Shown: piece after piece, positions 8,990 through 16,780 of the stretch
Position numbering within the stretch: the first letter of the stretch is position 1
Layout of the letters: every line of letters starts with the position of its first letter
Source: RPQJ01 sp963762315
GTDB lineage: Bacteria; Pseudomonadota; Gammaproteobacteria; Steroidobacterales; Steroidobacteraceae
Direction: 5' to 3'
Assembly: GCA_963762315.1 (NCBI GenBank)
Contig: CAVXKO010000004.1
Location: 372,001-436,000, forward strand
DNA: 64,000 bases
Translations under genes and position numbers: made by a program
The notes under the pieces: generated by a model
What the model was told of the DNA's origin: nothing
What the model saw: only the letters and a program-made list of their open reading frames with translations
The model's database searches: none

Positions 8990-9287
8990 GTCCAGAGCTT
9001 CAGTGACTTCGCCGAGAGGTGGGAACGGACACCCGCCAGTCGTTGCCGTGCACGGACGTTCCAGCGGGAACTTCTAAGGAAATCTACGAAATGGAGCGTC
9101 GGCGTGCCTCTAAGAGTGCGTCGCTGCAGTGAGGTTTACAGCCGCATCGATCTTTGTTTTAGTAAGTGAACATTGGGTGCCCTATAGGCTGGTGGCACAC
9201 CCTCCGTTGAGAGGCGCTGCAGCGGATTCCCGTCCGTCACGCTCGACGCAGGTTTTTTTGGCAAGGGCGCCTCTTCGGAGGTGCTCT
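8990..9287. other. 298-bp intergenic stretch with no gene seen
   Basis: No supported coding sequence or hairpin terminator. The second half (about 9060-9260) is visibly more AT-rich than its surroundings and has short T-runs (TTTGTTTTAG, GGTTTTTTTGG), so the MOSC promoter probably lies here. It also holds GGTGGCACACC at 9191-9201, an 11-mer seen again at 21553-21563 before a Crp-type gene. The meaning of this is uncertain. Confidence 0.4.
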
Positions 9288-10019
9288 ATGCATGACTCAC
9301 GGAACGGACCGCAGGTTGGTCGCGTCGTGGGACTGTGGCGCTATCCCGTCAAATCGATGGGGGCCGAGGCACTGTCTGCAGTTGATGTCTCCTGGCATGG
9401 CTTTGCTGGGGATCGTCGCTGGGCTTTCATACGGAGCGATGTGCCACAGAGCGGATTCCCGTGGTTGACGCTGCGTGAGCGTGTGGACATGAGCCACTAT
9501 CGTCCATCGTTCGTCGAGCCGGAACGGCCCGACAAGTCGGCGACCATCGTGCGGACGCCGTCCGGAACGGTCTTTGATGTCACGGATCCGGCGCTCGCGT
9601 CGACCCTCGGCCGGGGCGGATCGCGGGCGATCAAGAATGACCGCGGCATCTTCGACACCTTCCCGCTGTCCCTCATAACGACCCAATCCATAGCCGGGCT
9701 GGGCGAAATGATCGGCGGCTCGCTCGACGTGCAGCGCTTCCGACCGAACATCCTGGTGCAGGCAAGCGACGAGTTACCCTTTGCCGAAGACTCCTGGGTC
9801 GGCAGCGTACTGCGTATTGGAGGTTTTAGGATGCGCGTCGACAAACGCGACGGGCGCTGCGCTGTCATCACCATCGATCCTGTGACGACGGAGCGGAACC
9901 CCGCGATCCTGCGCGCGGTCGCTCAAGATCGTCAGGGGTGCCTCGGCATCTATGGCTCGACTGTGGAACCGGGTCGCGTGGCACTGAATGACCGCGTGTT
10001 TGTTGAATGCTCGGCGTGA
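9288..10019 (+). CDS. MOSC domain protein (mARC/YcbX-like)
   Basis: 243-residue molybdenum-cofactor-binding protein. The N-terminal beta-barrel motif GLWRYPVKSMGAEAL (about residues 15-29) is the MOSC-N signature. The later FRPNILVQA block and the Cys in DGRCAVITIDP, Cys191, match the molybdenum-ligand cysteine region of mARC and YcbX proteins. These enzymes reduce N-hydroxylated compounds. YcbX-like proteins usually carry a C-terminal 2Fe-2S domain, but this one stops at the MOSC domain, so it would need a separate electron donor. The ATG at 9288 is chosen for its strong GGAGGTG ribosome site. The surrounding DNA is less GC-rich than the neighbours, a possible sign of transfer. Confidence 0.88.
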   Translation: MHDSRNGPQVGRVVGLWRYPVKSMGAEALSAVDVSWHGFAGDRRWAFIRSDVPQSGFPWLTLRERVDMSHYRPSFVEPERPDKSATIVRTPSGTVFDVTDPALASTLGRGGSRAIKNDRGIFDTFPLSLITTQSIAGLGEMIGGSLDVQRFRPNILVQASDELPFAEDSWVGSVLRIGGFRMRVDKRDGRCAVITIDPVTTERNPAILRAVAQDRQGCLGIYGSTVEPGRVALNDRVFVECSA

Positions 10020-10229
10020 GCGCTTGCGCCAAGCGGCCGTTCGCGACAGTCGGGAATGCGTCGAAACCGGGCCTTGAAGGGCTGCTTTCTGTGCGCAGAA
10101 CACTCGTTGCCTCCAGCCTCTTCGCAATGGAAGGGCTCCGCGAGTTGCCCGCCGAAAGTCCGCGATCGTGCTATCGCGTACGCGGCAAGATACTTGACTG
10201 AGTGGCTGGGCCAGCAGGCCGTCGATCGC

Positions 10230-11216
10230 TCAGGGCTCCAGTGAGCCCGCATAAGCCGCGACGGCGATCATGTCCTCGACATTGAGCGTCGTAACGACGG
10301 GCTGCATCGGTGCGCCGGCGGGCGTGGCTCGGGTGCCGACCCTGAACGACATCAACTGGCGCAAAAGGTAGCTCGGCGAGCGGCCCGCAATCGGCGGGAA
10401 GGGGCCGTTGCCGCGCAGGCCGGGACCGTGGCAGGTGACGCAAGCGATCGTTCTTCCGTTCGCGCCTGTCGTCGCAAGTTCCTTGCCGCGCGCGAGACTG
10501 CCGATCGGCACGTAGGCGCGATAAGTCACGTTGGGATCCCGCATTTCGTGCCGCCCCGAATCGACGGGCACTTCGATCAGCCGGGTTCCGAGCGGTTCGT
10601 CGCCCGCGCCTTCGTCGGCGAAGTAGATGAACCGCACCTCGCCGGTTTTCGGGACGCGTTCGGATTCGACGATCTGGACCTTGCGCCGCATCGGCATTGC
10701 CGAGAAGTACGTCGCCGCGGCGGCGATTTCCGCTTCGGTGGCGTTGTCTGCGACCTGCTGCATCAAGGTGGAGGAGCGCAACGGCCCCGTCCACGCTCGC
10801 AAGCGGACGTGAGCGCGCATGTCGGCGACCTGCGCACGGATGTATTCGGCGGACAGGCCGGCAAGCGCGGCGTTCTCAGGCCGGCCGGTGCCGTCGGGAA
10901 GATGGCAGTAGGCGCACGCCAGGACGTCCGGCTTTCGTCCGTGCGCGGCGATCTCCGGCATCGGCGGGTGACGATCCGGAAACCAGTCCGGCGCGGCGAA
11001 GAAGTCCTCGAGTTGCGCCCGCGTGAATGCAACGGAGCTGCCAGGGACGTGCAGCCTGACGGCGTCATCAAGTCTGGCGCCCGCCGGGGGTGGGTTCGTG
11101 TAGCCAGGGAAGGCCCAGGCGGGCACCTCGAAGCCAGGTTCGTCGGCGCGGACCGAGTGGGCCGCGGCTGCCACTGTCAGGATCCCGCAAAGAATCGTCC
11201 CGAGTCTTCGCTCCAC
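10230..11216 (-). CDS. secreted dihaem cytochrome c family protein
   Basis: 328 residues with an N-terminal signal peptide (cleavage probably after SVRA, about residue 24) and two haem c motifs, CAYCH at 101-105 and CVTCH at 259-263. Both are followed by G-rich segments as in cytochrome c553/c4-type folds. It is therefore a periplasmic electron carrier or a subunit of a periplasmic dehydrogenase. An extra domain of about 90 residues between the two haem regions (around 170-250) is unusual for simple c4 cytochromes. It is divergent from the nickel operon, with 135 bp between the starts. The 210 bp between this gene and the convergent MOSC gene (10020-10229) hold nothing I can support. Confidence 0.85.
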   Translation of the reverse strand: MERRLGTILCGILTVAAAAHSVRADEPGFEVPAWAFPGYTNPPPAGARLDDAVRLHVPGSSVAFTRAQLEDFFAAPDWFPDRHPPMPEIAAHGRKPDVLACAYCHLPDGTGRPENAALAGLSAEYIRAQVADMRAHVRLRAWTGPLRSSTLMQQVADNATEAEIAAAATYFSAMPMRRKVQIVESERVPKTGEVRFIYFADEGAGDEPLGTRLIEVPVDSGRHEMRDPNVTYRAYVPIGSLARGKELATTGANGRTIACVTCHGPGLRGNGPFPPIAGRSPSYLLRQLMSFRVGTRATPAGAPMQPVVTTLNVEDMIAVAAYAGSLEP

Positions 11217-11261
11217 GGCCCTCTCCCTGCGGAAAATAGCTACCCGCCGGCGGCTCGGCGG

Positions 11262-11293
11262 GTGTAAGAATATCTTCCGAATTCATCCTACGC
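11262..11293. promoter_or_regulatory. candidate NikR operator upstream of the nickel transporter operon
   Basis: An imperfect inverted repeat GTGTAAGA (11262-11269) / TCCTACGC (11286-11293), with 6 of 8 positions paired and a 16-bp spacer, lies 58 bp before the nikMN start. Known NikR operators are long dyads with similar spacing (E. coli GTATGA-N16-TCATAC; GTGTTAC-type half-sites in other groups). A nikR gene closes the same operon. The match is to architecture and approximate half-site, not an exact consensus. Confidence 0.4.
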
Positions 11294-11351
11294 GTACCAG
11301 TCCGTCTGTCCGCGCGGTCCCAGCCTCGGGGCCCGGGAGGGAGAGTAAGCG

Positions 11352-12344
11352 ATGCACATGGCCGACGCACTGTTGTCGCCCGCGGTCGGGGGCGCGATGG
11401 GTGCCGTGACCGCGGCGACGGTCGCCTTGTGCTCGCGCAAGGTGCGCAACGAGGGCGATGACCGTCTCGTGCCGTTGATGGGCGTGCTCGGCGCGTTCCT
11501 GTTCGCCGCGCAGATGATCAACTTCAGCATCCCGGGCACCGGTTCGAGCGGGCATCTCGGCGGTGGGCTGCTGCTCGCGATCCTGTTGGGCCCGAACGCG
11601 GCCTTCCTCGTGGTGGCATCGGTGCTGATCGTGCAGGCCCTGTTCTTCGCCGACGGCGGGTTGCTGGCCCTCGGCTGCAACATCTTCAATCTCGGCTTCC
11701 TGCCTGCGTTCGTGGGTTACCCGCTGTACCGGATCATTGCCGGCGATACACCGTCGCCGCCCCGTTCGACCGTGGCGGCGCTGGCGGCGGCCATCGTCTC
11801 GCTGCAACTGGGCGCCATGGCCGTCGTGCTGGAGACCGTGGCCTCCGGCATCTCGGCGCTGCCGCTCAAGACGTTTGCGCTCTTCATGCTCCCGATTCAT
11901 CTCGCCATCGGCATCGTCGAAGGCATAGTGACGGCCGCCATCGTGACGTTCGTGCGAACTGCACGGCCTGGGCTGCTGTCGCCGTCGAGCGCCAGATCGC
12001 AGCCGATGGTCGGACCGGCCACCGCAATCCTCGCGGTGGCGCTCGTGCTCGGCGGCATCGGCGCGTGGTTCGCTTCCCGGAATCCCGACGGACTCGAGTG
12101 GTCCGTCGCGCGCTCGGCCAGAGCGGCTGAGGTGCCGATGCCGGGAACGACCGCGCATGGCTCGCTCGACCGGGTTCAGCAGGCGACGGCACTGCTGCCC
12201 GACTATCAATTCCGCAGCGCCCGGGCGGGAGCCGATCCAAAGCGCCTCGGAACCTCCGTCGCGGGTATCGTCGGCGGATTCCTGACGCTCGTGCTCGCCT
12301 TGTTGCTCGGATGGGTATTGAAGGCCCGGCCGGGACGGCGCTGA
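11352..12344 (+). CDS. nikMN: nickel/cobalt ECF transporter substrate-binding membrane subunit, NikMN (CbiM-CbiN-like) fusion
   Basis: 330-residue inner-membrane protein that binds and admits Ni2+ (or Co2+) in an energy-coupling-factor transporter. The N-terminus begins Met-His as required in the CbiM/NikM family, where the first residues coordinate the metal. The GTGSSGHLGGG loop supplies the second expected His (His68). Several hydrophobic helices follow to about residue 205. A C-terminal region with a PDGLE motif (about 235) and a terminal helix corresponds to the small NikN/CbiN partner fused on. GGGAGGGAG lies 8 nt before the ATG. Assignment to nickel rests on the nikR gene in the same operon. 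Confidence 0.9.
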   Translation: MHMADALLSPAVGGAMGAVTAATVALCSRKVRNEGDDRLVPLMGVLGAFLFAAQMINFSIPGTGSSGHLGGGLLLAILLGPNAAFLVVASVLIVQALFFADGGLLALGCNIFNLGFLPAFVGYPLYRIIAGDTPSPPRSTVAALAAAIVSLQLGAMAVVLETVASGISALPLKTFALFMLPIHLAIGIVEGIVTAAIVTFVRTARPGLLSPSSARSQPMVGPATAILAVALVLGGIGAWFASRNPDGLEWSVARSARAAEVPMPGTTAHGSLDRVQQATALLPDYQFRSARAGADPKRLGTSVAGIVGGFLTLVLALLLGWVLKARPGRR

Positions 12345-12348
12345 GCCT

Positions 12349-13164
12349 GTGTCGGCACCGGCAGTCCTCGCCAGTCTCCTCGACTTTCGCCGGCTCGATC
12401 AGCTGGCCATGGCCGACAGCGCCGTGCACCGTATCGATGCACGCGCCAAGGTGGTTGCCACACTGGTCTTCGTCGTTTGCGTGATGTCCTTCGGGCGTTA
12501 TGAGATCGCGCGGCTGCTGCCGTACTTCGCGTTTCCGATCGTGATCATCATGCTGGCGCAGCTTCCGGCCGCGCTGCTCCTGCGCAAGACGCTGCTGGTA
12601 CTTCCGGTCGCGCTGCTGATCGGCCTGCCGAATCCATTGTTCGATCGTGAAGTCGTCGCGCAGGTCGGCGGGGTCGGCATCTCCGGCGGGTTGGTCTCGA
12701 TGCTCTCGATCGCGTTGCGCGCCTTGCTGGCCGCAGCCGCCAGTATCGTACTGGTCGCCGTGACCGGCTTTCCTGCCATCTGTGGCGCACTCGAGCGGCT
12801 CGGGATGCCGCGCCCGCTGGCCGTGCAGCTGCTGTTCCTCTATCGCTACCTCGGCGTGCTGGGCGAGGAAGCGCTGCGCATGGAATGCGCGTACGACCTG
12901 CGCAGCAACGGGCGATCGTTATCGATCGGTCACTACGGCAGGGTGGCCGGCCGCCTGTTGATGCGCACCTGGGACCGTGCGGAGCGGATTTACCTTGCGA
13001 TGTGCGCGCGTGGCTTCACGGGCGAGTTCGTCACTGGCGTGCCGGTCCGCTTCGGCGCGGCGGAGTGGCTGTTCGTCGTCGCGTGGTGCGTGCTGTTCGT
13101 CGTGCTGCGCACGCAGGACGTGGCACAACGGCTCGGTACCGCCGTGCTCGGGATGCTGTCGTGA
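12349..13164 (+). CDS. nikQ: ECF transporter transmembrane (T) component, NikQ/CbiQ family
   Basis: 271-residue integral membrane protein that couples the ATPase to the substrate subunit. It has the family pattern of hydrophobic helices and the C-terminal cytoplasmic coupling region with an A-x-x-A-R-G-F-type motif (AMCARGFTG, about residue 220). The start is a GTG at 12349, 4 nt after the nikMN stop. The stop overlaps the nikO GTG, so translation is probably coupled. Confidence 0.88.
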   Translation: MSAPAVLASLLDFRRLDQLAMADSAVHRIDARAKVVATLVFVVCVMSFGRYEIARLLPYFAFPIVIIMLAQLPAALLLRKTLLVLPVALLIGLPNPLFDREVVAQVGGVGISGGLVSMLSIALRALLAAAASIVLVAVTGFPAICGALERLGMPRPLAVQLLFLYRYLGVLGEEALRMECAYDLRSNGRSLSIGHYGRVAGRLLMRTWDRAERIYLAMCARGFTGEFVTGVPVRFGAAEWLFVVAWCVLFVVLRTQDVAQRLGTAVLGMLS

Positions 13165-13913
13165 GTCATCACCTCGTCGAGGCGATCGGGCTCACGCACG
13201 TCTATGAGGACGGCACGGCCGCGCTGCGCGACGTCACATTCCGCATCACGCACGGCGAATCGGTGGCCATCATCGGCGCCAACGGCGCGGGCAAGTCGAC
13301 GTTGCTGATGCACCTCAACGGCCACCTGTCGCCCACGAGCGGCGAGGTGCGCATCGGCGAGGCCTCGATCACGAAGGCGACGCTGCCCGGGATCCGCCGC
13401 ACCGTGGGGCTCGTCTTCCAGGATCCCGACGATCAGCTCTTCATGCCCACGGTGTTCGACGACGTGGCCTTCGGCCCGCGCAATCTGGGATTGACGGAAG
13501 GTGACGTCGAACGGCGCGTTCGTGAGGCGCTGCAGTGCGTAGGCGTATGGAACGTCCGGGCCAAACCACCGTATCGTCTCTCGGGCGGCGAGAAGAAGCG
13601 CGTGGCGATCGCCGGGGTGCTCGCGATGTCGCCCGACATCCTGGTCATGGACGAGCCCACGAGCGGCCTCGACCCGCGGGCGCGCCGCCAGCTCATCGGA
13701 CTGCTGCGCGAGTTCAGTCACACCCGCATATTCACGAGCCACGATCTCGACATGGTGCTCGAGCTGTGTCCGCGCACCATCGTGCTGTTCGAGGGCGCGG
13801 TGATGGCCGACGGGCCGTCGCGGGAAATCTTCAACGACGACGCATTGCTCGAGCGCTGCCAGCTCGAGCGGCCGCTGGCCATGCAGGCCTGCGCGCGCAG
13901 TCCGCAATCCTGA
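13161..13913 (+). CDS. nikO: nickel ECF transporter ATP-binding protein, NikO/CbiO
   Basis: 250-residue ABC ATPase. Walker A is GANGAGKST near residue 39, the Q-loop is VFQDPDDQLF, the signature is LSGGEKKR and Walker B is ILVMDEPTSGLDPRAR, followed by the H-loop TSHD. All catalytic motifs are intact. The start is the GTG at 13161, which overlaps the nikQ stop as GTGA. The longer open frame beginning at 12885 runs inside nikQ and is not the gene. One ATPase gene is present, so the complex would use a NikO homodimer. Confidence 0.92.
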   Translation: MSHHLVEAIGLTHVYEDGTAALRDVTFRITHGESVAIIGANGAGKSTLLMHLNGHLSPTSGEVRIGEASITKATLPGIRRTVGLVFQDPDDQLFMPTVFDDVAFGPRNLGLTEGDVERRVREALQCVGVWNVRAKPPYRLSGGEKKRVAIAGVLAMSPDILVMDEPTSGLDPRARRQLIGLLREFSHTRIFTSHDLDMVLELCPRTIVLFEGAVMADGPSREIFNDDALLERCQLERPLAMQACARSPQS

Positions 13914-13926
13914 CGCAGGGAAACTC

Positions 13927-14397
13927 ATGGAACGAATCACGATGTCGATCGACGAGGACCTCGCCAAGGCGTTCGACGAGTTGATCGCCGCGCGAGGCTA
14001 TACCAGCCGATCGGAAGCGATGCGCGATCTGTTGCGCCGCGAAGTCGGGGAGTTTCGCGTCAAGGAGTCCGTGCGGACGCAATGCGTGGCTAGCCTTTCG
14101 TACGTGTACAACCACCACGTGCGCGACCTCTCCGAGCGCCTGAACGCGGCCCAGCACGACCACCACAGCCTCGTCATGGCGACGACGCACGTGCACCTCG
14201 ATCACGAGCACTGCCTGGAGAACGTCTTCCTCAAGGGGCCTACGACGGCCGTGCGGGCGTTCGCGGACGGCATTCGCGCCGAACGTGGCGTGTCCTACGG
14301 GCAGATCAACCTGATCACCGTCGAGAGTGGCGACGACCACCGGCTCGCGCCCGCGCACCACCACCACGGGCACATGCACCTGACGCCGAAGTCCTGA
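13927..14397 (+). CDS. nikR: nickel-responsive transcriptional regulator NikR
   Basis: 156-residue ribbon-helix-helix repressor with a C-terminal ACT-like nickel domain. The N-terminal MERITMSIDEDL beta-strand and following helices form the DNA-binding part. The nickel site is visible as His77 (QHDHHS), His88 and His90 (THVHLDH) and Cys96 (EHC), matching E. coli His76/His87/His89/Cys95. After the domain there is a His-rich tail, APAHHHHGHMH, absent from the E. coli protein, which may add metal binding. The gene lies 13 nt after nikO, so the regulator is made from the operon it presumably represses. Confidence 0.95.
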   Translation: MERITMSIDEDLAKAFDELIAARGYTSRSEAMRDLLRREVGEFRVKESVRTQCVASLSYVYNHHVRDLSERLNAAQHDHHSLVMATTHVHLDHEHCLENVFLKGPTTAVRAFADGIRAERGVSYGQINLITVESGDDHRLAPAHHHHGHMHLTPKS

Positions 14398-14464
14398 GCC
14401 GGCAGCCCGCAGGCGGCGTACACTGGCGACATGGCGTCGCCGTTCGCGTCGCGGAGAGGCTCCG

Positions 14465-15199
14465 ATGACCGACACGCACGAGCCGCGGCAAAACCGCCTT
14501 CTGGCCGCTTTGTCCGCCGCCGAAGCAGAGCGGGTCTTTCCGCACCTGCAGTCCGTGCCCATGCCGCTCGGCAAGGTGCTCTATGAGTCCGGTGACACCT
14601 TGCGGCACGTGTATTTCCCGGCGGACTGCATCGTGTCGCTGTTGTACGTCATGGAGGACGGCGCTTCGGCGGAGATTTCCGTGGTCGGCAACGAAGGACT
14701 CGTGGGCATCGCGCTTTTCATGGGCGGCGAGACGACCCCGAGCCGCGCGATCGTTCAGAGTGCGGGCCACGCCTACCGGCTGGTCGGCCAGCGCCTCAAG
14801 GACGAGTTCTTCCGCAGTGGCGCCATGCAGTCGCTGCTTCTGCGCTACACGCAGGCGCTGATCACGCAGATGGCGCAGACGGCCGTGTGCAACCGGCATC
14901 ACTCCGTGGATCAGCAGCTGTGCCGGTGGTTGCTGCTGTCCCTGGACCGGTTGACCTCCAATCGATTGACGATGACTCAGGAACTGATCGCCAACATGCT
15001 CGGAGTGCGGCGCGAAGGCGTCACCGAGGCTGCGGGTAAGTTGCAGAAGACCGGTGTCATCCGCTACAGCCGCGGTGAGATCATCGTTCTCGACCGGCCA
15101 AGACTCGAGGCCATGTGCTGCGAATGCTATGCGGTGGTCAAGAAGGAGTCGGACCGTTTACTGCCTCGCCCGGCGGGTGCGGACGCGTCTCCGTCATAG
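14465..15199 (+). CDS. Crp/Fnr-family transcriptional regulator
   Basis: 244 residues. An N-terminal cyclic-nucleotide-binding-like beta-roll (about 20-140) with LGKVLYESGD and SAEISVVGNEGLVG is followed by a C-terminal winged helix-turn-helix (ELIANMLGVRREGVTEAAGKLQKTGVI, about 173-200). It lacks the N-terminal cysteine cluster of oxygen-sensing Fnr and the Arg-Ser cAMP contact of Crp, so it belongs to the broad unassigned group. The ligand is unknown. A near-identical fragment of its middle lies on the opposite strand at 19871-20064, and a more distant relative is at 20658-21489. The gene is 67 nt after nikR and overlaps the convergent lipase gene by 6 nt. Confidence 0.88.
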   Translation: MTDTHEPRQNRLLAALSAAEAERVFPHLQSVPMPLGKVLYESGDTLRHVYFPADCIVSLLYVMEDGASAEISVVGNEGLVGIALFMGGETTPSRAIVQSAGHAYRLVGQRLKDEFFRSGAMQSLLLRYTQALITQMAQTAVCNRHHSVDQQLCRWLLLSLDRLTSNRLTMTQELIANMLGVRREGVTEAAGKLQKTGVIRYSRGEIIVLDRPRLEAMCCECYAVVKKESDRLLPRPAGADASPS

Positions 15200-16780
15200 A
15201 TTCGCGAAGAACGACCGGACGGCCGCGAGGCAGAATGGCGGCACCAGGCCTGCGTGATACGCGTCCGCGACGGCACTCGCGCCGCCGTCCGTTGCTCCCT
15301 GGGCCACGGCAGTGGCCGCGGTGATCTGCTTGGCCAGTTCGAACTGGCTCTTCAGGCTGGCATACGGGTCGCCGCTCGTCGCGGTCGCATCGAGATCGAG
15401 CACGGTTGCGCGCACGGCCGTCGATTGCGATGCCCAGTATCCCTGCATCAGCTGAGTGTTGAACCAGAAGACGGTGGGGTCTTCGTCTCCGCCGCACAAC
15501 AGGACCGGTGCGCTGGGCGACCAGACGCGCAGGTCGTTACCCTTGAGCACCTGCCGCATGCGCAGGCCCGGCGCGGCGGCCGGGACGCCAGTGGTCGTGG
15601 TCGGCCATCCGCCGTCCGGATGCGCGTCGGCATCCTGAAGGTAGGCCAGCCGGTAGCTGTTCTTCACGAGGTTGCCGGTGCCGAAGCCGGCGGCGAAGAC
15701 CGGCGCCAGAAGGCCGGGTGTCGTGGCGGGTGTCACCGCGGCGTATGCCGGGTCGGGCGGCGTCGAGCTGAACAGGGCAGAGACCGGCAGCTTGCCCTGC
15801 GCGTACAACTGGCTGCGCGGAACGGTGCTCGGCAGCAGCGATTCGATGCCGGTCGCATATTGAGATTCGAAGACATCGGCCGGGCTGGCGTACACGTTTC
15901 CGTATGAATTCTGGTACGCGGTGATCAGCAGCGTGGCTGACACGGGGCCGCTCGAGTTCACTCTGCCTGCGAACACCGCATCGACGAACGCCGCAAGTGC
16001 ATAGGGCCCGGACATCGGTGCCGAGGCCGTGACGGTCATGCCCGCAGCCTGCATCGCGCGATGCGTCGCCATCGCCACGTAGCCGCCTTGCGAGTAGCCG
16101 GTGATGAACAGCTTGCCGTTGTCCCGGGTGGACGGCGCGGCGGCGGCGGGCAGGGCGCTGCGCGCTGCGGAAAGCGCGTCGATCATGTCCTTCGACTGCT
16201 GCTCGGCCACGAGGTACGGGTGATACGGCAGCGTGGAAGTGTCGTAGCCGGCATAGTTCGGCGCGACGACGATGGACCCCTGCGACGCGAACAGGGCGGC
16301 GACGACCAACCCTTCGGCACTGCGCTTGTCGTCCAGCTTCGAGATGTCGAAATCGCGGTCGGTCGTGGTGCCGTGCGCGTACAGCACGATCGGCCGTTCG
16401 CCCTGGCATCTTGCACTGGATCCGAGCGGAACCATCAGCGCGCCCGAAGCGGCAGTGGATTCGTTCCGCCCGCCGACCGTCGTGTAGCGAATGTGATAGA
16501 CCGCCACGTCACAGGACGGCGTTCCGCCGACGGCCAGCCACGACTGATTGGTCAGCGTGCTCAGTGCAAGCAGCAAGCTCGGCGCAGCCACGACCGTGAC
16601 GAGCTCCGGGGGGTTCTGCAGCAGTTGGCCTCGTTGCGGAACGTCGGTCGGGCCGGAGCCGGAACTGCCGCCGCCACACCCGACGAGCAGCGCGGTTGCG
16701 AGCAGCAGCATCGAACCTTTTGAAGCAACACGCACGGTTTCCATCCTCTGCGCTGAGTGCGCGAACATCGATCGTCTCAT
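15194..16780 (-). CDS. lipase-family alpha/beta hydrolase, predicted lipoprotein
   Basis: 528-residue exported hydrolase resembling secretory (LIP-type) lipases. The lipobox LLVGC near residue 35 is followed by a Gly/Ser linker, so it is probably lipid-anchored. The nucleophile elbow is GYSQG near residue 225, with an oxyanion-region LYAHGT. An Asp in the LCGGDEDPTVF block near 435 is a candidate acid. It probably cleaves esters or lipids in the periplasm or at the cell surface. The start ATG at 16780 overlaps the stop of the upstream FecR-domain gene as ATGA. A later ATG at 16744 would give a more normal signal peptide. The two genes are very likely translated together. Confidence 0.82.
   Translation of the reverse strand: MRRSMFAHSAQRMETVRVASKGSMLLLATALLVGCGGGSSGSGPTDVPQRGQLLQNPPELVTVVAAPSLLLALSTLTNQSWLAVGGTPSCDVAVYHIRYTTVGGRNESTAASGALMVPLGSSARCQGERPIVLYAHGTTTDRDFDISKLDDKRSAEGLVVAALFASQGSIVVAPNYAGYDTSTLPYHPYLVAEQQSKDMIDALSAARSALPAAAAPSTRDNGKLFITGYSQGGYVAMATHRAMQAAGMTVTASAPMSGPYALAAFVDAVFAGRVNSSGPVSATLLITAYQNSYGNVYASPADVFESQYATGIESLLPSTVPRSQLYAQGKLPVSALFSSTPPDPAYAAVTPATTPGLLAPVFAAGFGTGNLVKNSYRLAYLQDADAHPDGGWPTTTTGVPAAAPGLRMRQVLKGNDLRVWSPSAPVLLCGGDEDPTVFWFNTQLMQGYWASQSTAVRATVLDLDATATSGDPYASLKSQFELAKQITAATAVAQGATDGGASAVADAYHAGLVPPFCLAAVRSFFANL

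Noticed and set aside
11217..11351. Cobalamin or Ni/Co riboswitch before nikMN
   Set aside because: No B12-box-like core or the multi-helix NiCo pattern could be seen. A protein-type dyad fits better.
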